A stretch of 64,000 nt of DNA, from NCBI GenBank assembly GCA_950097015.1, contig CATNEN010000038.1, positions 34,806,501 to 34,870,500 on the forward strand, given 5' to 3'. The notes beneath the pieces were generated by a model that saw nothing but the letters and a program-made list of their open reading frames with translations, was not told the origin of the DNA and made no database searches. How positions within the stretch are numbered: the first letter of the stretch is position 1; each line of letters opens with the position of its first letter. Position numbers and translations under genes: made by a program. The DNA is from Macrostomum hystrix (taxonomy: Eukaryota; Platyhelminthes; Macrostomidae). Below are positions 38,312-50,596 of the stretch, one piece after another.

Positions 38312-38764
38312 ATTGCCGACCAGCCTGTTCCCCGCAGCCTTGTACAGCGATCCCTTGAACTGGCTGCCACTGACGCCGCTCACCCATCGATAGTCGGCTG
38401 GACACAGTCGGCCCGGCTCGAGACCCTCCGACTACTTGACGAACACTCGGAGCCTCCTGCTGCCGCAGCCGCTGCTCCACGAGCTGGGATCGAGCAGCAG
38501 CTGCGAGCTGCAAGCATCGAATGCGAACAGCAGGCAGAGCTGCTGCGTCGTCGGAGTCGACGGCTCCATGGCGAAGGCTCGGCACCTCGGAGCTGTCCGA
38601 CAGCGGAGTGCGCATGCAGCGATGTCAAGATTGAGCAGCTGCAGGTGCTGATGGGACACGCAGTTCGAGGTCCAAATCGGGTGGAATGATGTTCTCGGTG
38701 TGCAGCCGCTCACCGCATTGCAGAGCAGCTGGAGAAGCAGAAATATTCTCCAAGACGACAGCAT
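38312..38764 (-). pseudogene. PAN/C-type lectin family member, truncated and with a premature stop
   Basis: The start (ATG at 38764-38762), signal peptide (MLSSWRIFLLLQLLCNAVSG) and PAN-like domain match the intact copy at 40522-41364 almost base for base. A CAG-to-TAG change puts a stop at 38434-38432, after LRVFVK. The frame stays open beyond it through LCPADYRWVSG, and homology then ends abruptly at about 38312, losing nearly all of the lectin domain. Near-identity to the intact copy indicates recent duplication and decay. Confidence 0.88.
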
Positions 38765-40521
38765 TTTCTCAATGTCTCACAATATACTACTCAGCGCATA
38801 CAGAACAACTCTGACATTATTGTTTCTAAGCAATTTTGGTTAAGTTTATTGTCTCTTTGTCTCAAATCTTCTTTTAATTTTCACACGGCTCGCAAAGCTT
38901 AGAACGTATACCCCGGTGAGGATTGTAACTGTTTTGAGCTCCCTAATGCAGCATTATTTGCTTACTGACGTTAACGTGTATAAGTCAATCCAAAAACGAC
39001 ATATTTACCTAGTTTAACTCCATTACACTAATGCATAGCTGATGTCAGGCGTTTGCACTCAAAGCAGTTTGTGAAATATGCTCTTAGCTCGTGTTTAAAC
39101 AAAACAAGCAAGCTTCGATAAGCCGACAAAGTTCTAAGAATATTTCTGGAAAGTTATTTCGTTATTTACCACAATAAATAACCGAACCAAAACAGCGAAC
39201 CCGTGTTACTTTTGAGCTTTTCACGTTTTTCACATAAAAATGTCAATGAAACGAAAATAAAATGAGGATCAATCATTCACAAACGAAGCTTTCTAGAATT
39301 CATTGCAGCAACATGTTTTGCAAGATATATTAAAAGAACAGCATTGGATCTACTTCCAATTGAAAAGTTAGCAACCTTTTTTGTTAATGACGTGAAAAGT
39401 TCCTATCTCACTAGTGTATTTATCCGTGAAAATCTGCCTTTAATAAATTTTCCGAGAAACGAAGTGTCCCGTCCTTCTTCTTCAAGTGGTGCTTGAACCC
39501 AGCATTTTCATATTCGAGTTGGCCATAGACAGCAGTCACTGTATGGCGCTCAGTGTCCAATTTAAGAGCCCGCTGTCCCCAGTAGACCGTAAAAACAATT
39601 ATTATTCGAGTACAATGCACATAACGTTGTACGCTCGTAGTTGTTGCGAACTGTGGTGTTTAAAAAGTTTTGCGGGGTACGTTACCAAAAATGCATAGAA
39701 AACTAAAGCACCTATTTAGTGTCTCATTCCATCAACGTGCGAGGTGTTGGATGCTAGAAAACGACAGATTTCAATTTCGAGAACAGCCAGAAGTCGAGAA
39801 GCCAGGGTGGGACATCGAAGTGATGTAGTCAAGGCCAGGCCGTAAGAGATTTAAAACGAGCGAGAGGAATCATGATTCGATTTGAACAAATCAAATCATT
39901 GTGAGCTTATAATGATCGGCACAGGAGCGGTATAATCTTTCTAACAGTATTTTTAATTATCCCAAACCAGCAACAGTGATTAGGCGATGCCTATTTTAAC
40001 TGTTTAATTTTCTTTCTGCCTCTCAGCGGGCCAATTATCCCTGATGGGGATCGCTAAATAAGCCCGTTAGTTTGAAATAGAGCGTCCTCTGGCGAGCTTG
40101 GAGCAGATAAAACACATAACAGTCAGAATCGCGTCCTTGGCAACGGATATGATGCATGGCCGCGTCCCTCCCATCATCATGACACGCACAAACTGGCTGG
40201 TTCTCTAAAAAGAAAAAATATTTTGCACTGCAATGCCCGATAACGTAAATTTAAATTTGCTTAAGTTATCGTAAAACTTTTATTTCCCAACAACGCATTT
40301 GGGGTTGAGTTAACAGATCAAATGGCAATGGTCTCGCAGTCTTGCCTCAGTGATTACAGAAACCTATTGAAGTATTGCGCCATTGCGAACAAGTTATCTC
40401 ACGCGAGCAAACTAAGTAGATCAGTAAGCCAACAAGGACACAATTGAAGAAGAAAACAAGAACATTCAGCTGGGTAGCAGCCTCCTTAAGTCCTAAGCTT
40501 GAACGGCTTGATGACTGCTCT
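38765..40521. other. AT-rich intergenic stretch
   Basis: No gene was recognised; the frames at 39420-39698 lack any domain. 40399-40521 is similar to 57386-57503, the 3' flank of another PAN/lectin copy. This marks the edge of a segmental duplication. Confidence 0.45.
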
Positions 40522-41397
40522 TCATAGGCCAGAAGTAGTGAAGAACGAAAACGGATCAGAGCACTCGCAGGCGCCGTAGAACTGCAAACTGGCGGGTCGG
40601 TCCGAGAGGCCCGAGCTCATAATCCTGGCCCTAATGTCGCCGCTGTTTGCTTCGTTGGGCTCGTCAGTGTTCCACAGTCCGCCATTGCCGGTGGTACTGA
40701 GAGGCAGCGGCCAGCCGCAGTCAGACCAGGCCCAGCTGCCGTTGCCCAGTGGCGTGGCGCCAACCCAGATGTCACCACTGGCGAGTTCAATGGACGTCCT
40801 CACATCCTGGAGCTCCTGGACGCTGCTCAGATCGGCCAGCTTCGTCAGCGGCATGGCGGAGCCGTCCGAGATGTTCAGGAAGCTCCGGCAGCTGACAGCC
40901 TGGGCGTTCCAACTACCGACTTCCCTGTTCCCCGCAGCCTTGTACAGTGATCCCTTGAACTGGCTGCTGCTGACGCCGCTCACCCATCGATAGTCGGCTG
41001 GACACAGTCGGCCCGGCTCGAGACCCTCCGACTGCTTGACGAACACTCGGAGCCTCCTGCTGCCGCAGCCGCTGCTCCACGAGCTGGGATCGAGCAGCAG
41101 CTGCGAGCTGCAAGCATCGAATGCGAACAGCAGGCAAAGCTGCTGCGTCGTCGGAGTCGACGGCTCCATGGCGAAGGCTCGGCACCTCGGAGCTGTCCGA
41201 CAGCGGAGTGCGCATGCAGCGATGTCAAGACTGAGCAGCTGCAGGTGCTGATGAGACACGCAGTTCGAGGTCCAAATCGGGTGGAATGATGTTCTCGGTG
41301 TGCAGCCGCTCACCGCATTGCAGAGCAGCTGGAGAAGCAGAAATATTCTCCAAGACGACAGCATTTTCTTAATGTTTTTAGTTTCTAAATATGCCAA
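40522..41397 (-). CDS. Secreted PAN/apple-like plus C-type-lectin-like protein, copy A
   Basis: A single open exon. The frame opens at 41397, but I prefer the ATG at 41364 (MLSSWRIFLLL), because it starts the signal peptide and is shared with the nearby pseudogene; this gives 280 residues. After the signal comes a Cys-rich PAN/apple-like region (SNCVS, ACALRCRTAPRCRAFAMEPS, LCLLFAFDAC, SSGCGSRRLRVFVK). A C-type-lectin-like domain follows (LCPADYRWVSG, SCRSFLN, DIWVGATPLGNGSWAWSDC, EPNEAN, GACECSDPF). The EPN tripeptide is the mannose-type sugar/calcium motif of C-type lectins. The usual WND partner is not obvious, so calcium binding is uncertain. It is probably secreted; the ligand is unknown. 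It lies about 1.8 kb from its broken copy. Confidence 0.87.
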   Translation of the reverse strand: MAYLETKNIKKMLSSWRIFLLLQLLCNAVSGCTPRTSFHPIWTSNCVSHQHLQLLSLDIAACALRCRTAPRCRAFAMEPSTPTTQQLCLLFAFDACSSQLLLDPSSWSSGCGSRRLRVFVKQSEGLEPGRLCPADYRWVSGVSSSQFKGSLYKAAGNREVGSWNAQAVSCRSFLNISDGSAMPLTKLADLSSVQELQDVRTSIELASGDIWVGATPLGNGSWAWSDCGWPLPLSTTGNGGLWNTDEPNEANSGDIRARIMSSGLSDRPASLQFYGACECSDPFSFFTTSGL

Positions 41398-42244
41398 AAG
41401 CTAGTAACTGCCAAAAGCTAGCAACTAGTTAGATGAACATTGAGAAACGGAATTTAGCCTTAATCCAATGCCTATCTTGTGTGCTTGACAGAACTGTTGT
41501 TTCATTGGTCCTACTGGCTCCATTTGCCATTTTAATGATCCCAGCTATCCAATCACGCAACATGGTCAGCCTTCAGACAGTCACGTGATGGCATGATCGA
41601 ATTTCGCTCAGAATTTGAGTCTGAGTAGGCCTAATTAGTAGGCCAATACGGCACTTCTAAGCAGGCCCATAGAGTTCCTTGAGAGTCAAGACAGTCTCAT
41701 AATTTTAGTGCGGAAACAGGGGCAAGAGAAAGTGCTTTTCAGATGCAGAGAATTCCAAGTGGTTTACGTAAAGCGACATCTGCCGCAGCAGCATCAGCAA
41801 GTGCCATTATGCATCGCTTTCTAAAAGATGCTAATTGACTCCAGAAGCCAGGTCGATTCTAAGGTAACCAATGGCCTGCCCTAGAATCTCAGCTGGCACG
41901 TTGTGTAAATAGCGAGGCTCTACAATGACAACAAATTATAGGTACCAAAATTAGAAATTGTAGCCGAACCACAGATAATATATAACTGTATATATTATCT
42001 GTGAGCCGAACCACTGAGTTAACTAAAAGACATAGGCATTATTCTAAGCTCGTAAATAATAAAATATTATATAATAAAATTAAAAAAATAAAAAAAAATA
42101 ATAATAAAAAATAAAAAACATTTTTTTTATAAAACGTAGGACCATTGACATTGAGCAGTACACTTAACTCCTTAGTCATTTAAGTTCGTCCAAGCTGAAA
42201 AACCGTTAACAGCATAGAAATTTTGCTGGCGATGAAATTTGCAG
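41398..42244. other. AT-rich spacer with a small perfect hairpin
   Basis: At 41971-42002 two 14-nt arms (acagataatatata and tatatattatctgt) flank a 4-nt loop. The sequence agccgaacca occurs on both sides, like a duplicated target. 42058-42130 is a nearly pure A/T low-complexity run. No gene was seen. Confidence 0.5.
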
Positions 42245-45200
42245 GTGTAGGATTAGATTTTTGCTGATCTGCATTAGATTCTTGCTGAACTGCATTAGAT
42301 TCATGCTGAACTGAATTAGATTCACACTGAACTGCATTAGATTCTTGCTGAACTGCATTAGATTCTTGCAATACTGTATTGCATTCTTGCTCAACTGCAT
42401 TAGATTCTTGCTGATCTGCATTATATTCTTGCTGATCTGCATTAGATTCTTGCTGAACTGCATTAGATTCTTGCTGATCTGCATTAGATTCTTGCTGAAC
42501 TGCATTAGATTCTTGCTGAACTGTATTGCATTCTTGCTCAACTGCATTAGATTCTTGCTGAACTGCATTAGATTCTTGCTGAACTGCATTAGATTCTTGC
42601 TGAACTGCATTAGATTCTTGCTGATCTGCATTATATTCTTGCTGAACTGCATTAGATTCTTGCTGAACTGCATTAGATTCTTGCTGAACTGCATTATATT
42701 CTTGCTGAACTGCATTAGATTCTTGCTGAACTGCATTAGATTCTTGCTGAACTGCATTAGATTCTTGCTGATCTGCATTAGATTCTTGCTGAACTGCATT
42801 AGATTCTTGCTGATCTGCATTATATTCTTGCTGAACTGCATTAGATTCTTGCTGAACTGCATTAGATTCTTGCTGAACTGCATTATATTCTTGCTGAACT
42901 GCATTAGATTCTTGCTCAACTGCATTAGATTCTTGCTGAACTGCATTAGATTCTTGCTGAACTGCATTAGATTCTTGCTCAACTGCATTAGATTCTTGCT
43001 CAACTGCATTAGATTCTTGCTGAACTGCATTAGATTCTTGCTGAACTGCATTAGATTCTTGCTGATCTGCATTAGATTCTTGCTGAACTGCATTAGATTC
43101 TTGCTCAACTGCATTATATTCTTGCTGAACTGCATTATATTCTTGCTGAACTGCATTAGATTCTTGCTGAACTGCATTAGATTCTTGCTGATCTGCATTA
43201 TATTCTTGCTGAACTGCATTAGATTCTTGCTGAACTGCATTAGATTCTTGCTGAACTGCATTAGATTCTTGCTGAACTGCATTATATTCTTGCTGAACTG
43301 CATTAGATTCTTGCTGATCTGCATTATATTCTTGCTGAACTGCATTAGATTCTTGCTGATCTGCATTATATTCTTGCTGAACTGCATTAGATTCTTGCTG
43401 AACTGCATTAGATTCTTGCTGATCTGCATTAGATTCTTGCTGAACTGCATTAGATTCTTGCTGAACTGTATTGCATTCTTGCTCAACTGCATTAGATTCT
43501 TGCTGAACTGCATTAGATTCTTGCTGAACTGCATTAGATTCTTGCTGAACTGCATTAGATTCTTGCTCAACTGCATTAGATTCTTGCTCAACTGCATTAG
43601 ATTCTTGCTGAACTGCATTAGATTCTTGCTGAACTGCATTAGATTCTTGCTGATCTGCATTAGATTCTTGCTGAACTGCATTAGATTCTTGCTCAACTGC
43701 ATTATATTCTTGCTGAACTGCATTATATTCTTGCTGAACTGCATTAGATTCTTGCTGAACTGCATTAGATTCTTGCTGATCTGCATTATATTCTTGCTGA
43801 ACTGCATTAGATTCTTGCTGAACTGCATTAGATTCTTGCTGAACTGCATTAGATTCTTGCTGAACTGCATTATATTCTTGCTGAACTGCATTAGATTCTT
43901 GCTGATCTGCATTATATTCTTGCTGAACTGCATTAGATTCTTGCTGATCTGCATTATATTCTTGCTGAACTGCATTAGATTCTTGCTGAACTGCATTAGA
44001 TTCTTGCTGATCTGCATTAGATTCTTGCTGAACTGCATTATATTCTTGCTGAACTGCATTATATTCTTGCTGAACTGCATTATATTCTTGCTGAACTGCA
44101 TTAGATTCTTGCTGAACTGCATTAGATTCTTGCTGATCTGCATTATATTCTTGCTGAACTGCATTAGATTCTTGCTGAACTGCATTAGATTCTTGCTGAA
44201 CTGCATTATATTCTTGCTGAACTGCATTAGATTCTTGCTCAACTGCATTATATTCTTGCTGAACTGCATTAGATTCTTGCTGAACTGCATTATATTCTTG
44301 CTGAACTGCATTAGATTCTTGCTCAACTGCATTATATTCTTGCTGAACTGCATTATATTCTTGCTCAACTGCATTATATTCTTGCTGAACTGCATTAGAT
44401 TCTTGCTGAACTGCATTAGATTCTTGCTCAACTGCATTAGATTCTTGCTCAACTGCATTAGATTCTTGCTGAACTGCATTAGATTCTTGCTGAACTGCAT
44501 TAGATTCTTGCTGATCTGCATTAGATTCTTGCTGAACTGCATTAGATTCTTGCTCAACTGCATTATATTCTTGCTGAACTGCATTAGATTCTTGCTGAAC
44601 TGCATTAGATTCTTGCTGAACTGCATTAGATTCTTGCTGAACTGCATTAGATTCTTCCTATAATGCATTAGATTCTTGCTGATCTGCATTAGATTCTTGC
44701 TGAACTGCATTACATTCTTGCTGAACTGCATTAGATTCTTGCTGAACTGCATTAGATTCTTCCTATAATGCATTAGATTCTATCTGAACTGCATTAGATT
44801 CACACTGAAATGCATTAGATTCTTGCTGATCTGCATTAGATTCATGCTGAACTGCATTAGATTCACACTGAACTGCATTAGATTCTTGCTGATCTGCATT
44901 AGATTCATGCTGAACTGCATTAGATTCATGCTGAACTGCATTAGATTCATGCTGAACTGCATTAGATTCACACTGAACTGCATTAGATTCTTCCTATAAT
45001 GCATTAGATTCTTGCCAAACTGCATTAGATTCTTGCTGATCTGCATTAGATTCTTGCTGATCTGCATTATATTCTTGCTGATCTGCATGAGATTCTTGCC
45101 GAACTGCATTAGATTCTTGCTGAACTGCATTAGATTCATGCTGAACTACATTTGATTCTTGCAATACTGTATTGCATTCTTGCTCAACTGCATAATATTC
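42245..45200. repeat. 21-bp minisatellite (GCTGAACTGCATTAGATTCTT)
   Basis: About 140 copies of gctgaactgcattagattctt with gatctg, ctcaac, attatatt and cacactg variants. Since 21 is a multiple of 3, both strands stay open: LLNCIRF for 772 codons on plus, SKNLMQF for 855 codons on minus. Blocks recur at a 588-bp offset (28 units; 42971/43559 and 43201/43789), and a tattgcattc landmark recurs at 945 bp (45 units; 42521/43466). Similar non-repeat sequence flanks both ends (about 42170-42245 and 45273-45345). Confidence 0.96.
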
Positions 45201-45719
45201 TTATGCCTAAATTAGGTAAAAATTGAAAAAAAAATTATCTGACGACTGACATGCAGCTAGACGCCCAATTCCCTAGTCATTTGAGCTCATCCATGCAGCT
45301 GTGAGACTCGGGCAGCATATAATTTTGCAGGTTGATATTTGCACGCTGGTATTCTTCTAGAAATCTCTCATCTATATGAGAGATACAGTTCAGACATTCA
45401 CAAAAGTAGTAAAGTACTAAAACACAGCCACAAAAAATTGGAAGAACACTATCAGAAAAATCGGTGCCCATTAAGTGTGGCGGGAGACGATTGCTTGTGG
45501 CAATGCCTGACGAACGAAGCAAATAGGCCGAAAGCCGCTGTTGATCTGCTAGCCATTAAAATGTCTTTACCAAATGACAATATTGCACATTGTCCTCATT
45601 CGTACGCTTAAATGTTGCTGCTTTGATGGCTTGAAATTTTTGATGCAGACCTCCTTCGACCCGACTTAAACTGCGTGTCTCCTCAGCACCTGAAGCGGCT
45701 CAATCATGACATCGCGGCC
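45201..45719 (-). other. Spacer with a possible coding tail
   Basis: A minus-strand frame ending at 45277 has a protein-like end (DERFLEEYQRANINLQNYML then a tail to TGA) after an acceptor-like ctcatatag. It matches no family I know. A related, diverged sequence flanks the other end of the 21-bp array. This could be a terminal exon or repeat-element sequence. Confidence 0.3.
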
Positions 45720-48053
45720 TCCGCGAGACAGGAGAGATAGGACAGGACAGGGGAGATATAGGACAAAAGAGATATGGGACAGGGGATATATGAGACGGAA
45801 GAGATATGGGACAGGAGAGATGGGACAGGAGAGATATGGGACAGGAGAGATATTGGACAAAAGAGATATGGGACAGGGCATATATGAGACGGAAGAGATA
45901 TGGGACAGGAGAGATGGGACAGGAGAGATGGGACAGGAGAGATATGGGACGAGAGAGATATGGGACAGGAGAGATTTGGGACAGGAGAGATATGGGACGA
46001 GAGAGATATAGGACAGGAGAGATGGGACAGGAGAGATATGGGACGAGAGAGTTATGGGACAGGAGAGATGGGACAGGAGAGATATGGGACAGGAGAGATA
46101 TGGGACAGGAGATATGGGACAGGAGAGACATGGGACAGGAGAGAGATATGGGACAGGAGATATGGGACAGGAGAGATGGGACAGGAGAGATGGGACAGGA
46201 GAGATGGGACAGGAGAGATGGGACAGGAGAGATGGGACAGGAGAGATATGGGACGAGAGAGTTATGGGACAGGAGAGATGGGACAGGAGAGATATGGGAC
46301 AGGAGAGATATGGGACAGGAGATATGGGACAGGAGAGACATGGGACAGGAGAGAGATATGGGACAGGAGATATGGGACAGGAGAGATGGGACAGGAGAGA
46401 TATGGGACAGGAGAGATATGGGACGAGAGAGATATAGGACAGGAGAGATGGGACAGGAGAGATATGGGACGAGAGAGATATGGGACAGGAGAGATGGGAC
46501 AGGAGAGATATGGGACAGGAGAGAGATATGGGACAGGAGATATGGGACAGGAGAGATGGGACAGGAGAGATGAGACAGGAGAGATGGGACAGGAGAGATG
46601 GGACAGGAGAGATGGGACAGGAGAGATATGGGACGAGAGAGTTATGGGACAGGAGAGATGGGACAGGAGAGATATGGGACAGGAGAGATATGGGACAGGA
46701 GATATGGGACAGGAGAGACATGGGACAGGAGAGAGATATGGGACAGGAGATATGGGACAGGAGAGATGGGACAGGAGAGATATGGGACAGGAGAGATATG
46801 GGACGAGAGAGATATAGGACAGGAGAGATGGGACAGGAGAGATATGGGACAGGAGAGATATGGGACAGGAGATATGGGACAGGAGAGACATGGGACAGGA
46901 GAGAGATATGGGACAGGAGATATGGGACAGGAGAGATGGGACAGGAGAGATATGGGACAGGAGAGATATGGGACGAGAGAGATATAGGACAGGAGAGATG
47001 GGACAGGAGAGATGGGACAGGAGAGATATGGGACGAGAGAGATATGGGACGAGAGAGATATGGGACAGGAGAGATGGGACAGGAGAGATGGGACAGGAGA
47101 GATGGGACAGGAGAGATGGGACAGGAGAGATATGGGACAGGAGAGATATGGGACGAGAGAGATATAGGACAGGAGAGATGGGACAGGAGAGATGGGACAG
47201 GAGAGATATGGGACAGGAGAGATGGGACAGGAGAGATGGGACAGGAGAGATGGGACAGGAGAGATGGGACAGGAGAGATGGGACAGGAGAGATGGGACAG
47301 GAGAGATGGGACAGGAGAGATGGGACAGGAGAGATGGGACAGGAGAGATGGGACAGGAGAGATGGGACAGGAGAGATGGGACAGGAGAGATATGGGACAG
47401 GAGAGATATGGGACAGGAGAGATATGGGACGAGAGAGATATAGGACAGGAGAGATGGGACAGGAGAGATGGGACAGGAGAGATATGGGACAGGAGAGATG
47501 GGACAGGAGAGATGGGACAGGAGAGATGGGACAGGAGAGATGGGACAGGAGAGATGGGACAGGAGAGATGGGACAGGAGAGATGGGACAGGAGAGATGGG
47601 ACAGGAGAGATGGGACAGGAGAGATGGGACAGGAGAGATGGGACAGGAGAGATGGGACAGGAGAGATATGGGACAGGAGAGATGGGACAGGAGAGATATG
47701 GGACAGGAGAGATATGGGACAGGAGAGATGGGACAGGAGAGAGATGGGACAGGAGAGATATGGGACAGGAGATATGGGACAGGAGAGATATGGGACAGGA
47801 GAGATGGGACAGGAGAGAGATGGGACAGGAGAGATATGGGACAGGAGAGATGGGACAGGAGAGATATGGGACAGGAGAGATGGGACAGGAGAGATATGGG
47901 ACAGGAGAGATATGGGACAGGAGATATGGGACAGGAGATATGGGACAGGAGAGACATGGGACAGGAGAGAGATATGGGACAGGAGATATGGGACAGGAGA
48001 GATATGGGACAGGAGAGATATGGGACAGGAGAGACATGGGACAGGAGAGAGAC
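45720..48053. repeat. 14/16-bp minisatellite (GGGACAGGAGAGAT / GGGACAGGAGAGATAT)
   Basis: About 2.3 kb of 14-bp and 16-bp units (the longer adds AT), with gacgagag and gagagagat variants. Large blocks recur (for example the ggagagacatgggacaggag landmark about every 200-400 bp). Open frames on both strands (MGQERWDRRD on plus, LLSHLSCPISPVP on minus) are array translations. An inverted short array of the same family is at 56145-56470. Confidence 0.96.
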
Positions 48054-48428
48054 TAGACCAAGATGTTGTGTATCGTGTGCTCGTTTAGCTTTCGGTACGC
48101 TCACTACAATGTGCATTGCTAGACTGTAGATGAACTGATTGTCTATCGCTCTCAAATATACATTCTATCGATTGCCAGCTTTGCCAGCTTTGACTTACTT
48201 GACTGCCGAGTCAAGTAAGTCAAGTAAGTCAAGCCAGCTTTGGCTCTACAGTCTCCCATCGGAACTAATATTTTGCATAAGCTAAGCTACTTTGCGGTAC
48301 CAACATGTCAATTGTTAACAGCTAAATGAAAAATTTTCACTTTTAATTGCTTGAAGCACAGCTGATTAGGTAAAACAGTCAGACACTCAAGCTGCAGCTG
48401 AAATGTTTTTCGCTTGTAGCTAAACATA
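48054..48428. other. Spacer with a 13-bp-arm hairpin
   Basis: gacttacttgact (48192-48204) and agtcaagtaagtc (48209-48221) form a perfect inverted repeat with a gccg loop. gccagctttg is repeated on both sides. No gene was seen. Confidence 0.55.
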
Positions 48429-48529
48429 ACTAGCAAGTTTTGCCCCCTTCGGGGAGCAGAAATATTTTAAATTTGTCTAGTATATACTTCTTAGCAGCTG
48501 TATTTTCAGCTTTTTTAAAGATACAATGA

Positions 48530-50405
48530 TCCCAAGTTAAAAATGATCACCCGGTTGACAATGATCACCCATTTGACAATGATCCCCCAGTTGACAATGA
48601 TCACCCGGTTGACAATGATCACCCACTTGACAATGATCCCCCAGTTGACAATGATCCCCCAGTTGACAATGATCCCCCAGTTGACAATGATCCCCCAGTT
48701 GACAATGATCCCCCAGTTGACAATGATCCCCCAGTTGACAATGATCACCCACTTGACAATGATCCCCCAGTTGACAATGATCCCCCAGTTGACAATGATC
48801 CCCCAGTTGACAATGATCACCCATTTGATGATGATCCCCCAGTTGACCATGATCCCCCATTTGATGATGATCACCCACTTGACAATGATCCCCCAGTTGA
48901 CAATGATCACCCACTTGACAATGATCCCCCAGTTGACAATGATCCCCCATTTGATGATGATCCCCCAGTTGACCATGATCCCCCAGTTGACAATGATCCC
49001 CCAGTTGATGATGATCCCCCAGTTGACCATGATCCCCCAGTTGACAATGATCCCCCAGTTGACAATGATCACCCACTTGACAATGATCCCCCAGTTGACA
49101 ATGATCCCCCATTTGATGATGATCCCCCAGTTGACAATGATCCCCCAGTTGACAATGATCCCCCAGTTGACAATGATCCCCCAGTTGACAATGATCCCCC
49201 AGTTGACAATGATCACCCACTTGACAATGATCCCCCAGTTGACAATGATCCCCCAGTTGACAATGATCCCCCAGTTGACAATGATCACCCATTTGATGAT
49301 GATCCCCCAGTTGACCATGATCCCCCATTTGATGATGATCACCCACTTGACAATGATCCCCCAGTTGACAATGATCACCCACTTGACAATGATCCCCCAG
49401 TTGACAATGATCCCCCATTTGATGATGATCCCCCAGTTGACCATGATCCCCCAGTTGACAATGATCCCCCAGTTGATGATGATCCCCCAGTTGACCATGA
49501 TCCCCCAGTTGACAATGATCCCCCAGTTGACAATGATCCCCCAGTTGACAATGATCACCCACTTGACAATGATCCCCCAGTTGACCATGATCCCCCATTT
49601 GATGATGATCCCCCACTTGACAATGATCCCCCAGTTGACCATGATCCCCCATTTGATGATGATCCCCCAGTTGACCATGATCCCCCAGTTGACAATGATC
49701 ACCCAGTTGACAATGATCCCCCAGTTGACAATGATCACCCAGTTGACAATGATCACCCAGTTGACAATGATCCCCCAGTTGACAATGATCCCCCAGTTGA
49801 CAATGATCCCCCAGTTGACAATGATCCCCCAGTTGACAATGATCCCCCAGTTGACAATGATCACCCACTTGACAATGATCCCCCAGTTGACAATGATCCC
49901 CCATTTGATGATGATCCCCCAGTTGACCATGATCCCCCAGTTGACATTGATCCCCCAGTTGATGATGATCCCCCAGTTGACCATGATCCCCCAGTTGACA
50001 ATGATCCCCCAGTTGACAATGATCCCCCAGTTGACAATGATCCCCAGTTGACAATGATCCCCCAGTTGGCAATGATCCCCCAGTTGAGAATGATCCCCTA
50101 GTTGACCATGATCCCCCAGTTGAAAATTATCCCCCAGTTGACCATGATACCCCGTTTGATGATGACTCCCCATTGATGATGATCACCCACTTGACAATGA
50201 TCCCCCAGTTGACCATGATCCCCCATTTGATGATGATCCCCCAGTTGACCATGATCCCCCACTTGACAATGATCCCCCAGTTGACCATGATCCCCCATTT
50301 GATGATGATCCCCCAGTTGACCATGATCCCCCAGTTGAAAATTATCCCCCAGTTGACCATGATCCCCCGTTTGATGATGACTCCCCATTGATGATGATCC
50401 CCAGT
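48530..50405. repeat. 18-bp minisatellite (GATCCCCCAGTTGACAAT)
   Basis: About 104 copies of gatcccccagttgacaat with atcaccc, catttgatgatg and gaccat variants. Blocks recur at a 468-bp offset (26 units; 48818/49286). Both strands are open (LTMIPQ on plus, VNWGII or HCQLGD on minus) because 18 is a multiple of 3; these are not genes. Confidence 0.96.
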
Positions 50406-50596
50406 TGACTATGTTCCTCAGAAGAACGTAATATATTTTTATATTAGCTGCTTTTGTAGAAAACTGAGAAGAACAACATTAAATGAATAGTAGACGAAAA
50501 TTATTATCCTACAAATATATAGCTCGTGTCATTATGACGTTATAAGATAACAAAACTTTAATGTAGAGAATTCGATTCAATGAAAAAAGAAAAATT

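Noticed and set aside
39420-39698. Two opposite short open frames
   Set aside because: Short, overlapping, AT-rich and without domains or splice signals.
42206-44773. 855-codon minus and 772-codon plus open frames
   Set aside because: Both are translations of the same 21-bp array, with a 7-residue period; there is no start context, domain or splice evidence.
45666-48155. Long open frames of MGQERWDRRD and LLSHLSCPISP type
   Set aside because: Translations of the 14/16-bp array in several overlapping frames on both strands.
48515-50391. 500-550-codon open frames with HCQLGD, VNWGII or LTMIPQ repeats
   Set aside because: Translations of the 18-bp array; three or more frames are open at the same place.
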